This document shows positions 1 through 7,664 of a DNA stretch of 64,000 nt, in pieces (within the stretch, counting starts at the first letter, position 1; each line of letters opens with the position of its first letter). The stretch covers positions 2,294,001-2,358,000 of the forward strand of contig NZ_CP104558.1 in the NCBI RefSeq assembly GCF_025398035.1, in the 5' to 3' direction. The DNA is from Rossellomorea vietnamensis. Its GTDB lineage: Bacteria; Bacillota; Bacilli; Bacillales; Bacillaceae_B. The translations under genes and the position numbers were made by a program. The notes beneath the pieces are model-generated. The model was given only the letters and a program-made list of their open reading frames with translations. It was not told the DNA's origin and did no database searches.

Positions 1-315
1 GAATGTAAAGACTGTCCTCTGTTAGAACGTTGTACACAAAGTAAGAATCACACCAAGATGATTCATCGACATGTGTGGCAGGATTACATAGATGAAGTAG
101 AACATTTGAGACATACAGAACTTAATAAAACTCTATATGCGAAACGCAAAGAAACGATCGAACGGGTCTTTGCGGACGCAAAAGAAAAGCATGGCATGCG
201 TTGGACGACCTTAAGAGGTCTTAAAAAAGTTTCAATGCAGGCGATGCTTACATTCGCTGCCATGAATCTTAAGAAGTTGGCAAACTGGACATGGCGAGGG
301 CCATGTCCAGCCTAG
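1..315 (+). CDS. IS1182-type transposase, C-terminal part (cut by window edge)
   Basis: The open frame enters from base 1 without a start codon and ends at a TAG at 313-315, so only about 104 C-terminal residues are visible. The first residues carry a CxxCPL...C cysteine cluster, and the rest has the segment ETIERVFADAKEKHG followed by LRGLKKV, which I recognise as the end of the DDE domain of IS1182-family transposases; the E in that segment fits the last catalytic acid. No frameshift is visible in this part. Whether the upstream part is intact cannot be judged. A strong hairpin follows at 347-381. Confidence 0.85.
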   Translation, partial: ECKDCPLLERCTQSKNHTKMIHRHVWQDYIDEVEHLRHTELNKTLYAKRKETIERVFADAKEKHGMRWTTLRGLKKVSMQAMLTFAAMNLKKLANWTWRGPCPA

Positions 316-346
316 AAACAGGAGAAAAATCTTTTAAAATATCAGA

Positions 347-384
347 AAACCCCACCTTCGGTTAAAGTGAAGGTGGGGTTTGTC
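347..384 (+). terminator. Terminator of the transposase
   Basis: A perfect 13-bp stem, AAACCCCACCTTC (347-359) with GAAGGTGGGGTTT (369-381), has a 9-nt loop. The T-run is short, but the position 31 nt after the stop codon fits. Confidence 0.7.
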
Positions 385-393
385 TACAGTCTG

Positions 394-420
394 AAACGAT
401 CCCACTCAGGGATCGTTTTT
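394..420. terminator. Hairpin between the IS end and queF
   Basis: A perfect 10-bp stem, AAACGATCCC (394-403) with GGGATCGTTT (409-418), has a 5-nt loop and is followed by T residues on the plus strand. It lies 8 nt past the queF stop, so it probably ends queF transcription. The insertion sequence seems to abut it. Confidence 0.6.
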
Positions 421-425
421 ACACT

Positions 426-923
426 TTATCGATTATCAATTTTCTCCGGATACAAATCATGGTTCATCAGGCGATGGTCGGCCATCGTCTCATATTTCGT
501 CCCCGGCTTTCCATAGTTACAGTATGGATCGATGCTGATTCCTCCACGCGGGGTGAATTTCCCCCATACTTCGATATAACGGGGATCCATCAGTTCGATG
601 AGATCGTTCATGATGATGTTCATGCAGTCTTCATGGAAATCACCGTGATTACGGAAGCTGAACAGATAGAGCTTGAGAGATTTACTCTCCACCATCTTTT
701 CACCAGGGATGTAGCTGATATAGATGGTAGCAAAATCCGGCTGACCCGTTTTCGGGCAGAGACTGGTGAATTCAGGACAGTTGAATTTCACAAAATAATC
801 CCGGTTCGGATGCTTATTATCGAATGCTTCCAAGATGTGTGGAGCATACTCGAACAAGTAATTTGTCCCTTGATTCCCTAATAATGATAAATCTGTTAAA
901 TCTTCGTCTTTTCTTCCTGACAT
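426..923 (-). CDS. queF: NADPH-dependent 7-cyano-7-deazaguanine (preQ0) reductase QueF
   Basis: This enzyme reduces the nitrile of preQ0 to the amine of preQ1, the last free-base step of queuosine tRNA modification. The 165-residue product matches the short, single-domain Bacillus form almost throughout, including [13 protein letters not shown] with the catalytic Cys56 and Asp63, and the [16 protein letters not shown] substrate and NADPH region. I chose the ATG at 923 because AGGGGAGGA lies 8 nt upstream and the protein then starts like its relatives; an upstream in-frame ATG at 968 would add 15 unlikely residues. The gene stands alone, without queCDE, behind a preQ1 riboswitch, so its own product controls it. 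Confidence 0.96.
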   Translation of the reverse strand: MSGRKDEDLTDLSLLGNQGTNYLFEYAPHILEAFDNKHPNRDYFVKFNCPEFTSLCPKTGQPDFATIYISYIPGEKMVESKSLKLYLFSFRNHGDFHEDCMNIIMNDLIELMDPRYIEVWGKFTPRGGISIDPYCNYGKPGTKYETMADHRLMNHDLYPEKIDNR

Positions 924-1008
924 GTAAAAAATCCTCCCCTTCAGAGTGCCTCGAATGAAGGAGGACATAGCATTAGCCTAAGAATCGACATAACAGGCAG
1001 GTGAATTG

Positions 1009-1045
1009 AAAAAATTGTTATATCCTGTTATGCTTAAAGGATAAC
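1009..1045 (-). terminator. Riboswitch-controlled terminator upstream of queF
   Basis: On the minus strand GTTATCCT (1045-1038) pairs with AGGATATAAC (1026-1017) with one small bulge, and six U residues follow at 1014-1009. The 5' arm overlaps the antiterminator arm at 1042-1048, so the two structures exclude each other. This fits transcription attenuation. Confidence 0.7.
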
Positions 1046-1068
1046 ATGTTTAAGAAAACTTCATGTTA
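1042..1068 (-). promoter_or_regulatory. Candidate antiterminator stem of the queF leader
   Basis: TAACATG and CATGTTA (plus-strand arms 1042-1048 and 1062-1068) form a 7-bp stem that takes the 5' arm of the terminator. A second alternative pairing, TTCATAG (1071-1077) with CTATGAA (1106-1112), would open the aptamer stem region. Confidence 0.55.
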
Positions 1069-1082
1069 GATTCATAGAACCA

Positions 1083-1118
1083 TAGTTTTTTATAGAGGGT
1101 TAATGCTATGAACCTCTC
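1083..1118 (-). ncRNA. preQ1-I riboswitch aptamer
   Basis: The minus strand reads AGAGGTT, a loop, then ACCCTCT, followed by the A-rich tail TATAAAAAACTA. This is the class I preQ1 aptamer: a short GC stem whose loop pairs with the tail to form an H-type pseudoknot around preQ1. It lies about 160 nt upstream of queF, a preQ1 synthesis gene, with terminator and antiterminator stems between. Ligand binding should switch queF off. Sequence pattern and target gene agree. Confidence 0.9.
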
Positions 1119-1270
1119 TCAGGTACGTGAGCGATAATTAGTGTTACAGAGGTTATATTAAATAAGAATTTTGGGAAAGTCAATCCAATTATAGGTTGAA
1201 ATTTGCAGCAGGAATTTCGATTCTATCTATGGAATATAGTAATTGGTATTTTTGCTGGGAGTGATGATGA

Positions 1271-1921
1271 ATGAATCAGCTGGTCAAGGCTTTCACCAAG
1301 TCTATTCTTGCAGGAGACGTGCATGCACTACTGGAACTGTATTCGTCTTCCATCGATTCAAAAATAGATAACTTTACTTTTTACGAAAAAATCATTAAAC
1401 CATCTATGTATAGAATTGGTGAGCTTTGGGAGAAAAATCAAATTACCGTTGCAGATGAACATTTGGCTACTGCAACCCTTAAATATTTACTTGCAACTAT
1501 TTTTACCCATCAAGAGGCTTTAGAAAACCAACCTAAAGCTCTTTTATTTTGTATTGAGGGTGAACATCACAGTTTGGGACTGGAGCTTGCGAACGAAGTA
1601 TTCAAAGAAAAGCAATGGAATACCCGTTACTTGGGAGCCAACGTCCCGGTCAAAGATGCGTTAACCTTCATTAGCGCCTGGAAACCACATGCCATTGGAA
1701 TATCCATTGGTATGACCACGGAACTGACCCGATTAAAAGAGTGCATCGAAGAAATCAGAGCGCACCATCAGGAGACTGACATTCTCGTCGGTGGCAGACT
1801 CGTCTCCCACTACTCTCTCGATTTCTTGGAAAAATCAAAGGTAACAAGCTTTTATGACTTGTTGGAACTCAATGAGTATCTTAACGATATGTCCAACGGG
1901 CTTGTTTCCTTGAAGGGCTAA
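1271..1921 (+). CDS. Stand-alone cobalamin-binding sensor (CarH-type B12 module without DNA-binding domain)
   Basis: The 216-residue protein has a helical B12-binding-2 domain (about 1-80) and a Rossmann-like B12 domain (about 88-200). The helical part carries W53-x9-E63-H64, the W(x9)EH signature of the light sensor CarH. The second part has E98-x-H100-xx-G103, which offers His100 as lower cobalt ligand, and a VGG turn near 174. CarH proteins carry an N-terminal MerR domain; here it is absent, so the protein cannot bind DNA that way and would need a partner. The next gene encodes a PAS-like protein 110 nt downstream. A photosensory or B12-sensing role is inference; a corrinoid methyltransferase role is less likely without a methyltransferase nearby. 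Confidence 0.85.
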   Translation: MNQLVKAFTKSILAGDVHALLELYSSSIDSKIDNFTFYEKIIKPSMYRIGELWEKNQITVADEHLATATLKYLLATIFTHQEALENQPKALLFCIEGEHHSLGLELANEVFKEKQWNTRYLGANVPVKDALTFISAWKPHAIGISIGMTTELTRLKECIEEIRAHHQETDILVGGRLVSHYSLDFLEKSKVTSFYDLLELNEYLNDMSNGLVSLKG

Positions 1922-2031
1922 CTCCTTAATCACATGCAGCCGACAATATGAGGTTCTGGTATTCGTACCATTGGTCTTAATTTACGAGACGCAAGAGTGA
2001 CGTCCGGAACCTTTCTCTAAGGAGTGATCAT

Positions 2032-2529
2032 GTGGAAAATTTACACTTATGCCCTATTCCATATCTCTTACTGGATAGGCAGTTTAACTTAATAGATGCT
2101 TCAAATACCGGTTATGACTTCTTGATGCCCGGCGAAAACTTCATGAGCATCGTGGAAGAAGAAAGTTCACCAAAGTTCGCCCGGATCATTCATAAGCATC
2201 CAAAAGGCGAAATGGAACTGAATGTAAAGAAAAACGAAACTTTTGAGCTATTCGATATCTTCTTCCAGTTTTCAGATGTTCAGCAATATTACCATGTGGT
2301 CCTGATTGCCAAGGATCATCAATACAAAAAAGTATCCGAACAAATGAACGGCTTGTTCGATTTGATGGGTAACCCCGCATATTCGAGGAGAGAACCGAAC
2401 CTCACAGAAGCACTGGCGAAAATTTCTTCTTTATTTTTAAAGCTTTCCAATACATCTGATTGGAATCGGCAAGAAGTTATGGATAAAATAAAAGAGATCG
2501 AACATCACATTCAACAAAATGTGAAATAA
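2032..2529 (+). CDS. PAS-like sensor protein (hypothetical)
   Basis: This is a 165-residue soluble protein. The first 110 residues read like a PAS fold (PIPYLLLDRQFNLIDAS, the usual PAS opening strand, then a mid-domain acidic helix and the strand YYHVVLIAKDH). A helical tail of about 50 residues follows, with no kinase, HTH or cyclase domain. The start is the GTG at 2032 with AAGGAG 7 nt upstream; an ATG two bases earlier is in another frame. It sits between the B12 sensor and carbonic anhydrase on the same strand and may share a transcript with them. Partnership with the B12 protein is inferred from position only. Confidence 0.65.
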   Translation: MENLHLCPIPYLLLDRQFNLIDASNTGYDFLMPGENFMSIVEEESSPKFARIIHKHPKGEMELNVKKNETFELFDIFFQFSDVQQYYHVVLIAKDHQYKKVSEQMNGLFDLMGNPAYSRREPNLTEALAKISSLFLKLSNTSDWNRQEVMDKIKEIEHHIQQNVK

Positions 2530-2552
2530 TTTTATTTTATAGGAGAGACGAT

Positions 2553-3110
2553 ATGACTTTATTAACGAACATACTTGAGTACAACCAACAATTTGTAGAA
2601 GAGCAATCGTATGAAGAGTACCGGACCACCAAGTTCCCGGACAAACGCTTAGTGATTCTTACCTGTATGGACACTCGTTTAGTAGAGCTGCTCCCTAAAT
2701 CCATGAACATGAAAAACGGAGATGTAAAAGTCGTCAAAAACGCAGGTGCCATCGTAAGCCACCCATTCGGAAGCATCATGCGCAGCCTGCTTGTGGCCGT
2801 CTACGAACTGCAGGCGGATGAAGTGATTGTCATCGGTCATCACGACTGCGGCATGAGCGCCATCAACAGCGACAGTATCCTTGACAAAATGAAGGAACGC
2901 GGCATTACGGAAGAAACACTCGATACCGTCAACTACTCGGGAATCGACCTCCACGACTGGCTGAAAGGCTTCAGCTCCGTACAGGAAAGCGTCGCCCACA
3001 GCGTCGACATGATCAAGAACCATCCATTGATGGACAAAAAGATCCCTGTTCACGGACTTGTCATCAGTCCCGAAACCGGGAAACTTGATCTGGTAGTAGA
3101 AGGGTACTAA
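2553..3110 (+). CDS. ytiB: Beta-class carbonic anhydrase (YtiB-like)
   Basis: The 185-residue protein interconverts CO2 and bicarbonate. The zinc site is visible: Cys38 in CMDTR, then His96 and Cys99 in GHHDCG, with the Asp40/Arg42 dyad that gates the zinc. Length and sequence fit the short, soluble YtiB branch of the family in Bacillus. AGGAGAG lies 7 nt before the ATG. It is only 23 nt behind the PAS-like gene, so it could be its transcriptional partner, and a strong terminator follows. Confidence 0.92.
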   Translation: MTLLTNILEYNQQFVEEQSYEEYRTTKFPDKRLVILTCMDTRLVELLPKSMNMKNGDVKVVKNAGAIVSHPFGSIMRSLLVAVYELQADEVIVIGHHDCGMSAINSDSILDKMKERGITEETLDTVNYSGIDLHDWLKGFSSVQESVAHSVDMIKNHPLMDKKIPVHGLVISPETGKLDLVVEGY

Positions 3111-3154
3111 GAAAAGCGGAGGCGGCTTGGTCAGTTCAGACAAGCATAACTTCT

Positions 3155-3192
3155 AAAAAACCATGAAGGCAAATTCGCCTTCATGGTTTTTT
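3155..3192 (+). terminator. Terminator after the carbonic anhydrase gene
   Basis: CCATGAAGGC (3161-3170) pairs with GCCTTCATGG (3177-3186) around a 6-nt loop, extended by A6/T6 flanks. Confidence 0.9.
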
Positions 3193-3206
3193 CATATCCC
3201 TTGTGT

Positions 3207-3292
3207 AGGGACGGACCTCGAAATTCGGCAACATTGAGATGGTAAACGTTGTCATATCAAGCTTTTCAACATCAAATCAGAGGTCCGTCCCT
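3207..3292. repeat. Inverted pair of the AGGGACGGACCT motif at the end of the cyclo-ligase gene
   Basis: AGGGACGGACCTC (3207-3219) and its exact complement (3280-3292) flank about 60 nt. The right copy encodes the last residues and stop of the minus-strand cyclo-ligase gene. See the finding on this 12-mer. Confidence 0.85.
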
Positions 3293-3999
3293 CTTCTAAA
3301 TCCCTTCAATTCTTTGAGGATCGGCATGTTCTCGAGTTCCTCTTCGGTTACGTGCTCCCATTGGATGCCTTGTGGTTTTGGGTACGGGGTGTTGGTTTCC
3401 GTGATTCCTTCTTCTGTGATGATCCAGTCGACTGCAAGGTCATAGGAATCTCTTGGAATGTCGTCCCCTACCAGCTGTTCACAGTTTATCGTCGTAATGA
3501 CCGGCACCGGTTTGTTTCCTATTTCCCGCAGGATGGCATATTCCCGGTCGGCGTACCCCTCCCCTTTTCCAAGTCTTCTTCCATCGGGGTGAATGGCAAC
3601 GGAACCGACCACGATGAGGTCAATACTTGGAATATCTGTCAAAGGCACCACTTTCCCGTAAGTATTCATATGCTTGATGCTCGCTGCTTTCCTTTCCTCT
3701 CCCGCTGGAACAGAATCAGGCTTGATCATGACAAACCCATCCTTCAACCTTGGTGTCGGAATGAGGAGCGTTTTGCCGTCCTTTAGAATCGCTGCCCGCA
3801 GAGGAAGCTGCGGGGCATCAGGATTTACTTTCACCACACTCGCCGTCTTATAGATGTCCATACTCTGCACAAATGATGCAGCTTTCTCTGCCCCTTTGAA
3901 ATTCGGGATCCTTCCCACTAATGGAAAAGGAAACCGGCCCAATTTCTTTTCTGTCAGCGCATTCCATACTTTATGCCTGATTTCATCTTTCACACTCAT
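3277..3999 (-). CDS. 5-formyltetrahydrofolate cyclo-ligase family protein
   Basis: The protein has 240 residues and is probably cytosolic. The family hallmark GRRLGKGEGYADREYAIL, the ATP/phosphate loop of methenyl-THF synthetases, is present near residue 145. The protein is longer than the usual 180-190 residue enzyme and resembles the variant branch (MTHFSD-like domain), so true 5-formyl-THF activity is likely but unproven. AGGGGAG precedes the ATG. The last residues GTDL and the TGA stop are encoded by a copy of the dispersed AGGGACGGACCT motif, so the C-terminus may have been altered by that sequence. Confidence 0.8.
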   Translation of the reverse strand: MSVKDEIRHKVWNALTEKKLGRFPFPLVGRIPNFKGAEKAASFVQSMDIYKTASVVKVNPDAPQLPLRAAILKDGKTLLIPTPRLKDGFVMIKPDSVPAGEERKAASIKHMNTYGKVVPLTDIPSIDLIVVGSVAIHPDGRRLGKGEGYADREYAILREIGNKPVPVITTINCEQLVGDDIPRDSYDLAVDWIITEEGITETNTPYPKPQGIQWEHVTEEELENMPILKELKGFRRGTDL

Positions 4000-4097
4000 A
4001 CTTTTTTCTCCCCTTTTTTCAAAAAAACCTGGAAACAGGTACTATTTTACTATACAATGAAACCTGTTCAAAATTACCTAATATGGAGGTGAATAAC

Positions 4098-4550
4098 ATG
4101 TCAATTTACGGTTTATTGGTTCTTGTCCATATTATTGCAGCGGTCGCAGGCCTTGGTGCAAGCTTCTCGATGCCTGTCGTGATGAGAACACCTGAAACGT
4201 CCCATCAGGCGAAATTCTCGTTAGATCTCAGTAAAAAAATCGAGACCTTTGCAAAAGTGGGCAGTATTGTACTCCTTATCACCGGTCTGATTATGGGCAT
4301 CATCAACCCTTATCTATTCAAAACCGGCTGGTACATTGCTTCCATCGTGATTTATATCGGTGTCCAGTTCATCGTTGCCGGTATCATGCCGAAAAAAGTA
4401 AAGCTGATGGCCGAAATCATCCACAGCCACGAAGGTGAAGATGTCCCTGAATCTTATGGAAAAATAAACTCAGAATTAAAACCATACAACATCATTATAC
4501 ATAGTGCCGCTATTATTCTTATTATCTTAATGTCTATCAAACCGTTTTAA
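4098..4550 (+). CDS. DUF2269-like small integral membrane protein
   Basis: The 150-residue product has four hydrophobic segments (about 5-25, 50-70, 78-98, 130-148) with short loops. The first helix has the pattern LLVLVHIIAAVAGLGASF, seen in DUF2269 proteins. The start at 4098 has GGAGGT 7 nt upstream; the in-frame ATG at 4083 overlaps that ribosome binding site. It is monocistronic by position. The function is unknown, and membership in DUF2269 is from pattern memory. Confidence 0.65.
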   Translation: MSIYGLLVLVHIIAAVAGLGASFSMPVVMRTPETSHQAKFSLDLSKKIETFAKVGSIVLLITGLIMGIINPYLFKTGWYIASIVIYIGVQFIVAGIMPKKVKLMAEIIHSHEGEDVPESYGKINSELKPYNIIIHSAAIILIILMSIKPF

Positions 4551-4686
4551 TCTGAGTCTCCGGACTGCTTTTAGTGCAGGCTGGTTTTTTATTTTAAGAA
4601 GTCATTTCTCGAAATTTTTCATATTGCACCTCACCGTCATTTTCTTCCCCACCATTCATAAAATAGTGTATGGAAGGAGGAATTGG

Positions 4687-5130
4687 ATGAAGGTATTTCG
4701 TGCTCGCCTTTCAGACCTGGAAGGCCTTATGGAACTTTTTAATGATTATCGCATGTTTTATCATCAGAAGTCGGATCCCGTGGGAGCGAGGCAGTATCTC
4801 GAAAAGCGTCTATCACATGATGAATCTGTAATCTTTGTGGCCATTCACGATGATGAATATGCAGGGTTCACCCAGCTGTATCCTTCTTTCTCCTCCGTTT
4901 ATATGGAGCGGATCTGGAAGCTGAATGACCTTTATGTTTCCAAAAAAGCTCGCAGACTGGGTGCCGGACAGATGTTACTGGACGCAGCAAAGGAACATGC
5001 GGTGCAAACCAGTGCAAAGTCGGTTATTTTGGAAACGGACCGGGACAACGTTCAGGCTCAGGCATTGTATGAGAAGAATGGGTATATAAAGGAAGAGATG
5101 GTGTATCACTATACACTTCCACTTAGCTAA
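4687..5130 (+). CDS. GNAT-family N-acetyltransferase
   Basis: A 147-residue single GNAT domain: an N-terminal strand and helix, the beta-4 strand WKLNDLYVSKKARRLGAGQMLL with the acetyl-CoA pyrophosphate loop RRLGAG, and the C-terminal ALYEKNGY motif. It should transfer an acetyl group from acetyl-CoA to an amine; the substrate cannot be read from sequence. The ATG at 4687 has AAGGAGG 6 nt upstream, which rules out the in-frame ATG at 4624. It has its own terminator. Confidence 0.85.
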   Translation: MKVFRARLSDLEGLMELFNDYRMFYHQKSDPVGARQYLEKRLSHDESVIFVAIHDDEYAGFTQLYPSFSSVYMERIWKLNDLYVSKKARRLGAGQMLLDAAKEHAVQTSAKSVILETDRDNVQAQALYEKNGYIKEEMVYHYTLPLS

Positions 5131-5143
5131 ACAATCAATAAAA

Positions 5144-5183
5144 AAAGAACCGGGGGATAATTAAAACCAGCCCGGTTCTTTCG
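5144..5183. terminator. Bidirectional terminator
   Basis: AAAGAACCGGG (5144-5154) pairs with CCCGGTTCTTT (5171-5181). It sits between the convergent GNAT and acyltransferase genes. Confidence 0.8.
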
Positions 5184-5184
5184 T

Positions 5185-6279
5185 CTATGCTGTTGCTTCA
5201 TTAGATGAAATAGTTCTCATGCTTTCTTTGTTTGGTGTTTTAATTCTTGGTACAGGAATGAAATAACTGCTTAATGGTACGTACTGAATAAGTCGAATCA
5301 TTCCTACACAAATTAATAATACTGCGACAAATGTTATTGGCAGATACACCATGTTCCACGTCGAAGAAGGTAAATAAAATTTCATCAAGTGAAGAACAAA
5401 GGGATGGATCAGGTAAATCCCCATTGAATACTTTCCTAATAACGTCAGGGGCTTTTTCAAAACACTCCACTTAGAAAGTAAAGGATACATACCAATAGTC
5501 GCAATACTCAATAGAGGTATATTCAATAAATTACTTGGTCTCCTATTGGTAAGGTCTCCATTAATTGTATACTCTATGATTGCCCCTGCCGTGAGGAGTA
5601 ATGACAGGGTTAACATCGTCCAGGGGAAGTCAGTTGCAAAATCTCTGATATCCTCCCAGAAGAATGCCAACAACCCACCGAATGAAAAATAGAAAATCCA
5701 TAACGGCATAAACGATTTACTTGCCATGAAGTTGCCGATGAATCCATCAATTTCGGGATCAAAACCTATCATTTGATAACTGATAAAGAAGGAGATAACG
5801 GTTAAAACAACCAATCCCATTTTAGTTCTGAAAACTTTTTGAAGAATGGGAAAGATAAAATAAAATTGAACAATTATGGCAATAAAATAGAGATGATAAA
5901 AGTGACCGCCAGTAAAGATCTTTACAATTTCTGTTTTTATTGCTCCAATCTGTTGGTTATCAAAATAATAGAGTAAGAAACGGTAAACCAAGCTCCATAA
6001 AATTAGTGGCATAATGATTTTTGATATTCTGGAAGTAACAAATTTATTAAAGGAATACGTGTTTCTTTTCACCTGATAGAATAAGAGAAACCCGGCTATC
6101 ACAACAAATATAGGCGTTCCAAAACGTCCAACTTGGTTTAGAAAGTATGAAAACCAATTAAATGTATTATCATTCATTGAGTAATAAGTAGCTGATACGT
6201 GAACTCCCAATACAGCTAAACAAGCAAATGCTCTCAAAAAATGGATTTCAAAAAGATATTTCTTCTTTTTTGTTGACAC
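5185..6279 (-). CDS. Acyltransferase-3 family membrane protein
   Basis: A 364-residue protein with about ten membrane segments. The opening LRAFACLAVLGVHVSATYY carries the His of the acyltransferase-3 family, which moves acetyl or succinyl groups to sugars or wall polymers on the outer face (OatA/WecH relatives). No extracellular SGNH domain is attached, so it acts alone or with a separate partner. The start is GTG at 6279 with AAGGAGA upstream. The region is more AT-rich than its neighbours, possibly acquired. The substrate is unknown. Confidence 0.82.
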   Translation of the reverse strand: MSTKKKKYLFEIHFLRAFACLAVLGVHVSATYYSMNDNTFNWFSYFLNQVGRFGTPIFVVIAGFLLFYQVKRNTYSFNKFVTSRISKIIMPLILWSLVYRFLLYYFDNQQIGAIKTEIVKIFTGGHFYHLYFIAIIVQFYFIFPILQKVFRTKMGLVVLTVISFFISYQMIGFDPEIDGFIGNFMASKSFMPLWIFYFSFGGLLAFFWEDIRDFATDFPWTMLTLSLLLTAGAIIEYTINGDLTNRRPSNLLNIPLLSIATIGMYPLLSKWSVLKKPLTLLGKYSMGIYLIHPFVLHLMKFYLPSSTWNMVYLPITFVAVLLICVGMIRLIQYVPLSSYFIPVPRIKTPNKESMRTISSNEATA

Positions 6280-6632
6280 GGTCTCTCTCCTTTCTTTCTG
6301 TTGATATCATAGGTAATTGTAATAGAATCAAGCATGAAAATCCCTGAGCTAACTTAAAAAGCAACTTTAGTTCTAAATTCATTTCGGATACTTTCATACC
6401 AACAACCGCTTAGAAAATCGTCTGAAGCAGGGTAAAACCTTATTAAATAAGAATTTCTATATTTTTACATTCATAAAAATAAGAATAATGACTTATAAGG
6501 TATATTAGACATTTTTCAACAAATAGCGACCAATTTCAACATCAACTTAATTGAATTAGAGGATATAAATGGATACAAAGCATTATTTACCCTAATAAAG
6601 AAGACCGCTTGAACAATTCAAGCAGTCTATCT
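6280..6632. other. AT-rich intergenic stretch
   Basis: About 350 nt without a convincing gene on either strand. It holds the upstream region of the acyltransferase gene and, at 6602-6628, a weak hairpin (CGCTTGAA/TTCAAGC) that may end the phospholipase-like gene. I see no riboswitch or repeat. Confidence 0.5.
6602..6628 (-). terminator. Weak terminator of the phospholipase A2-like gene
   Basis: GCTTGAA and TTCAAGC pair around a 3-nt loop, extended by AGAC/GTCT across a mismatch, with a T-rich run on the minus strand. The stem is short. Confidence 0.45.
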
Positions 6633-6947
6633 CTATATCCAAGACCCCCTGCACCGGCCCCTCTCACATCGACTCCCCTTGCACTTCACCTTCGTCTGCA
6701 GCTGCATGTATTGATAAAAGAGGAAAGCATGTCGCCCTTTTCGTGTATGCGGGTCGATTTCCCCCTCCAGTTTCTTCATGAACATCCGATCACACTCACA
6801 TGTCGGTCCGTACCGGTCATAGCAAAGGTCATGGGCTTTGCAGGCGGCGTCCACCGAATTGACGGGTGCCCCCGGTCCACTGCATCCCGGACCGCACCAC
6901 TTGTATTCCGGGAAAATACATAGTTTCGGTCTGTCATTATTTCTCAT
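6633..6947 (-). CDS. Parvovirus VP1-type phospholipase A2-like protein
   Basis: A 104-residue cysteine-rich protein. YKWCGPGCSGPG (15-26) matches the calcium-binding loop, and D33-AACKA-H39-D40-LC-Y43 matches the DxxAxxHDxxY active site of the phospholipase A2 domain in parvovirus VP1, with the His-Asp pair intact. At least nine cysteines could form disulfides. No signal peptide is visible. The ATG at 6947 has GAGAGG upstream; the ATG at 6965 has none. Phospholipid hydrolysis is inferred from motifs. It appears monocistronic, and its cellular role is unknown to me. Confidence 0.8.
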   Translation of the reverse strand: MRNNDRPKLCIFPEYKWCGPGCSGPGAPVNSVDAACKAHDLCYDRYGPTCECDRMFMKKLEGEIDPHTRKGRHAFLFYQYMQLQTKVKCKGSRCERGRCRGSWI

Positions 6948-7120
6948 CGTATTCTTCCTCTCCATTCATGATCTGCACATTTGTACGTTTTATTTCTCAC
7001 CAAAAGGGAAATACACCTTATGAAAGAAATTTACATTACTATACTGTATGTGATGGAAAAAGTTCGGGTTTGTCCTAACGCCTATTTGACAAATAAGAAA
7101 ACACTTAGGAGGAATGAATA

Positions 7121-7621
7121 ATGGCTTTTCAATTAAAAGATAAGGTACCAAATTTCACGCTCCCCGCAGTTTCTGGTGAAACATTCTCGTTTGAGGATCA
7201 TCAGAAGGAACATCAAAGCTGGCATCTCATTGTGTTCTTCCGTGGATCATGGTGTCCGGTTTGTCAGGAAGAGTTAAGGGAGCTTCAAGCGAACAAAGAA
7301 TACTTTGAGAAACATAATGTGCACTTATTGACGATTTCGAGTGATAAGATGGCCGATTTACAGGAGTTCGCCAATAAAGAAGACCTGACCTTCCCTGTAT
7401 TGGCCGACGAAAAATTAGAAGCGATCAAAGCCTATGATGTCTTCTATCATGGCGAGGATGCCCCTTACGAAGATCATGGCCAACATGGAGAACCTGCTTA
7501 TTTCCTAGTGAACGAAAAAGGACAAGCCATGTACCAACAAAGACAAACGAGTCCTTTCGGCCGTCCCCATGCCAATGAACTTCGTAAAATCGTGAAATAT
7601 ATTCAAAAGAATGTAAAGTAA
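7121..7621 (+). CDS. AhpC/TSA-type peroxiredoxin
   Basis: A 166-residue thioredoxin-fold protein. FFRGSWCPVCQEEL holds Cys45 and Cys48 in a CPVC arrangement, where the first Cys would be the peroxidatic residue; the close second Cys differs from classic 2-Cys AhpC and suggests a PrxQ-like or thiol-disulfide activity. TLPAVSGETFSFED near the N-terminus is the usual family opening. It probably reduces peroxides in the cytosol. AGGAGG precedes the ATG, and a strong terminator follows. Confidence 0.88.
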   Translation: MAFQLKDKVPNFTLPAVSGETFSFEDHQKEHQSWHLIVFFRGSWCPVCQEELRELQANKEYFEKHNVHLLTISSDKMADLQEFANKEDLTFPVLADEKLEAIKAYDVFYHGEDAPYEDHGQHGEPAYFLVNEKGQAMYQQRQTSPFGRPHANELRKIVKYIQKNVK

Positions 7622-7626
7622 GAAGC

Positions 7627-7664
7627 AAAGCCGGGTTGACTGTGTAGTCAACCCGGCTTTTTCA
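7627..7664. terminator. Bidirectional terminator
   Basis: AAAGCCGGGTTGAC pairs with GTCAACCCGGCTTT and is followed by T residues. It serves the peroxiredoxin gene and the convergent kinase gene, whose stop is inside the right flank. Confidence 0.9.

Larger units (their letters stand above)
1..393 (+). mobile_element. Right end of an IS1182-like insertion sequence
   Basis: The transposase tail is followed by its own hairpin, and then by the string GTCTACAGTCTG at about 382-393, which resembles the terminal repeat I associate with this family. The right boundary is therefore inferred to lie near 393, directly against a second hairpin at 394-418. The left end is outside the window, so inverted repeats and target duplication cannot be checked. 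Confidence 0.5.

Noticed and set aside
1271..1921. Methionine synthase or corrinoid methyltransferase subunit
   Set aside because: No methyltransferase or activating gene nearby, and the W(x9)EH motif points to the CarH-type sensor instead.
2679..3143. Long minus-strand frame opposite the carbonic anhydrase gene
   Set aside because: It mirrors a gene with clear active-site motifs, has no ribosome binding site and no recognisable domain.
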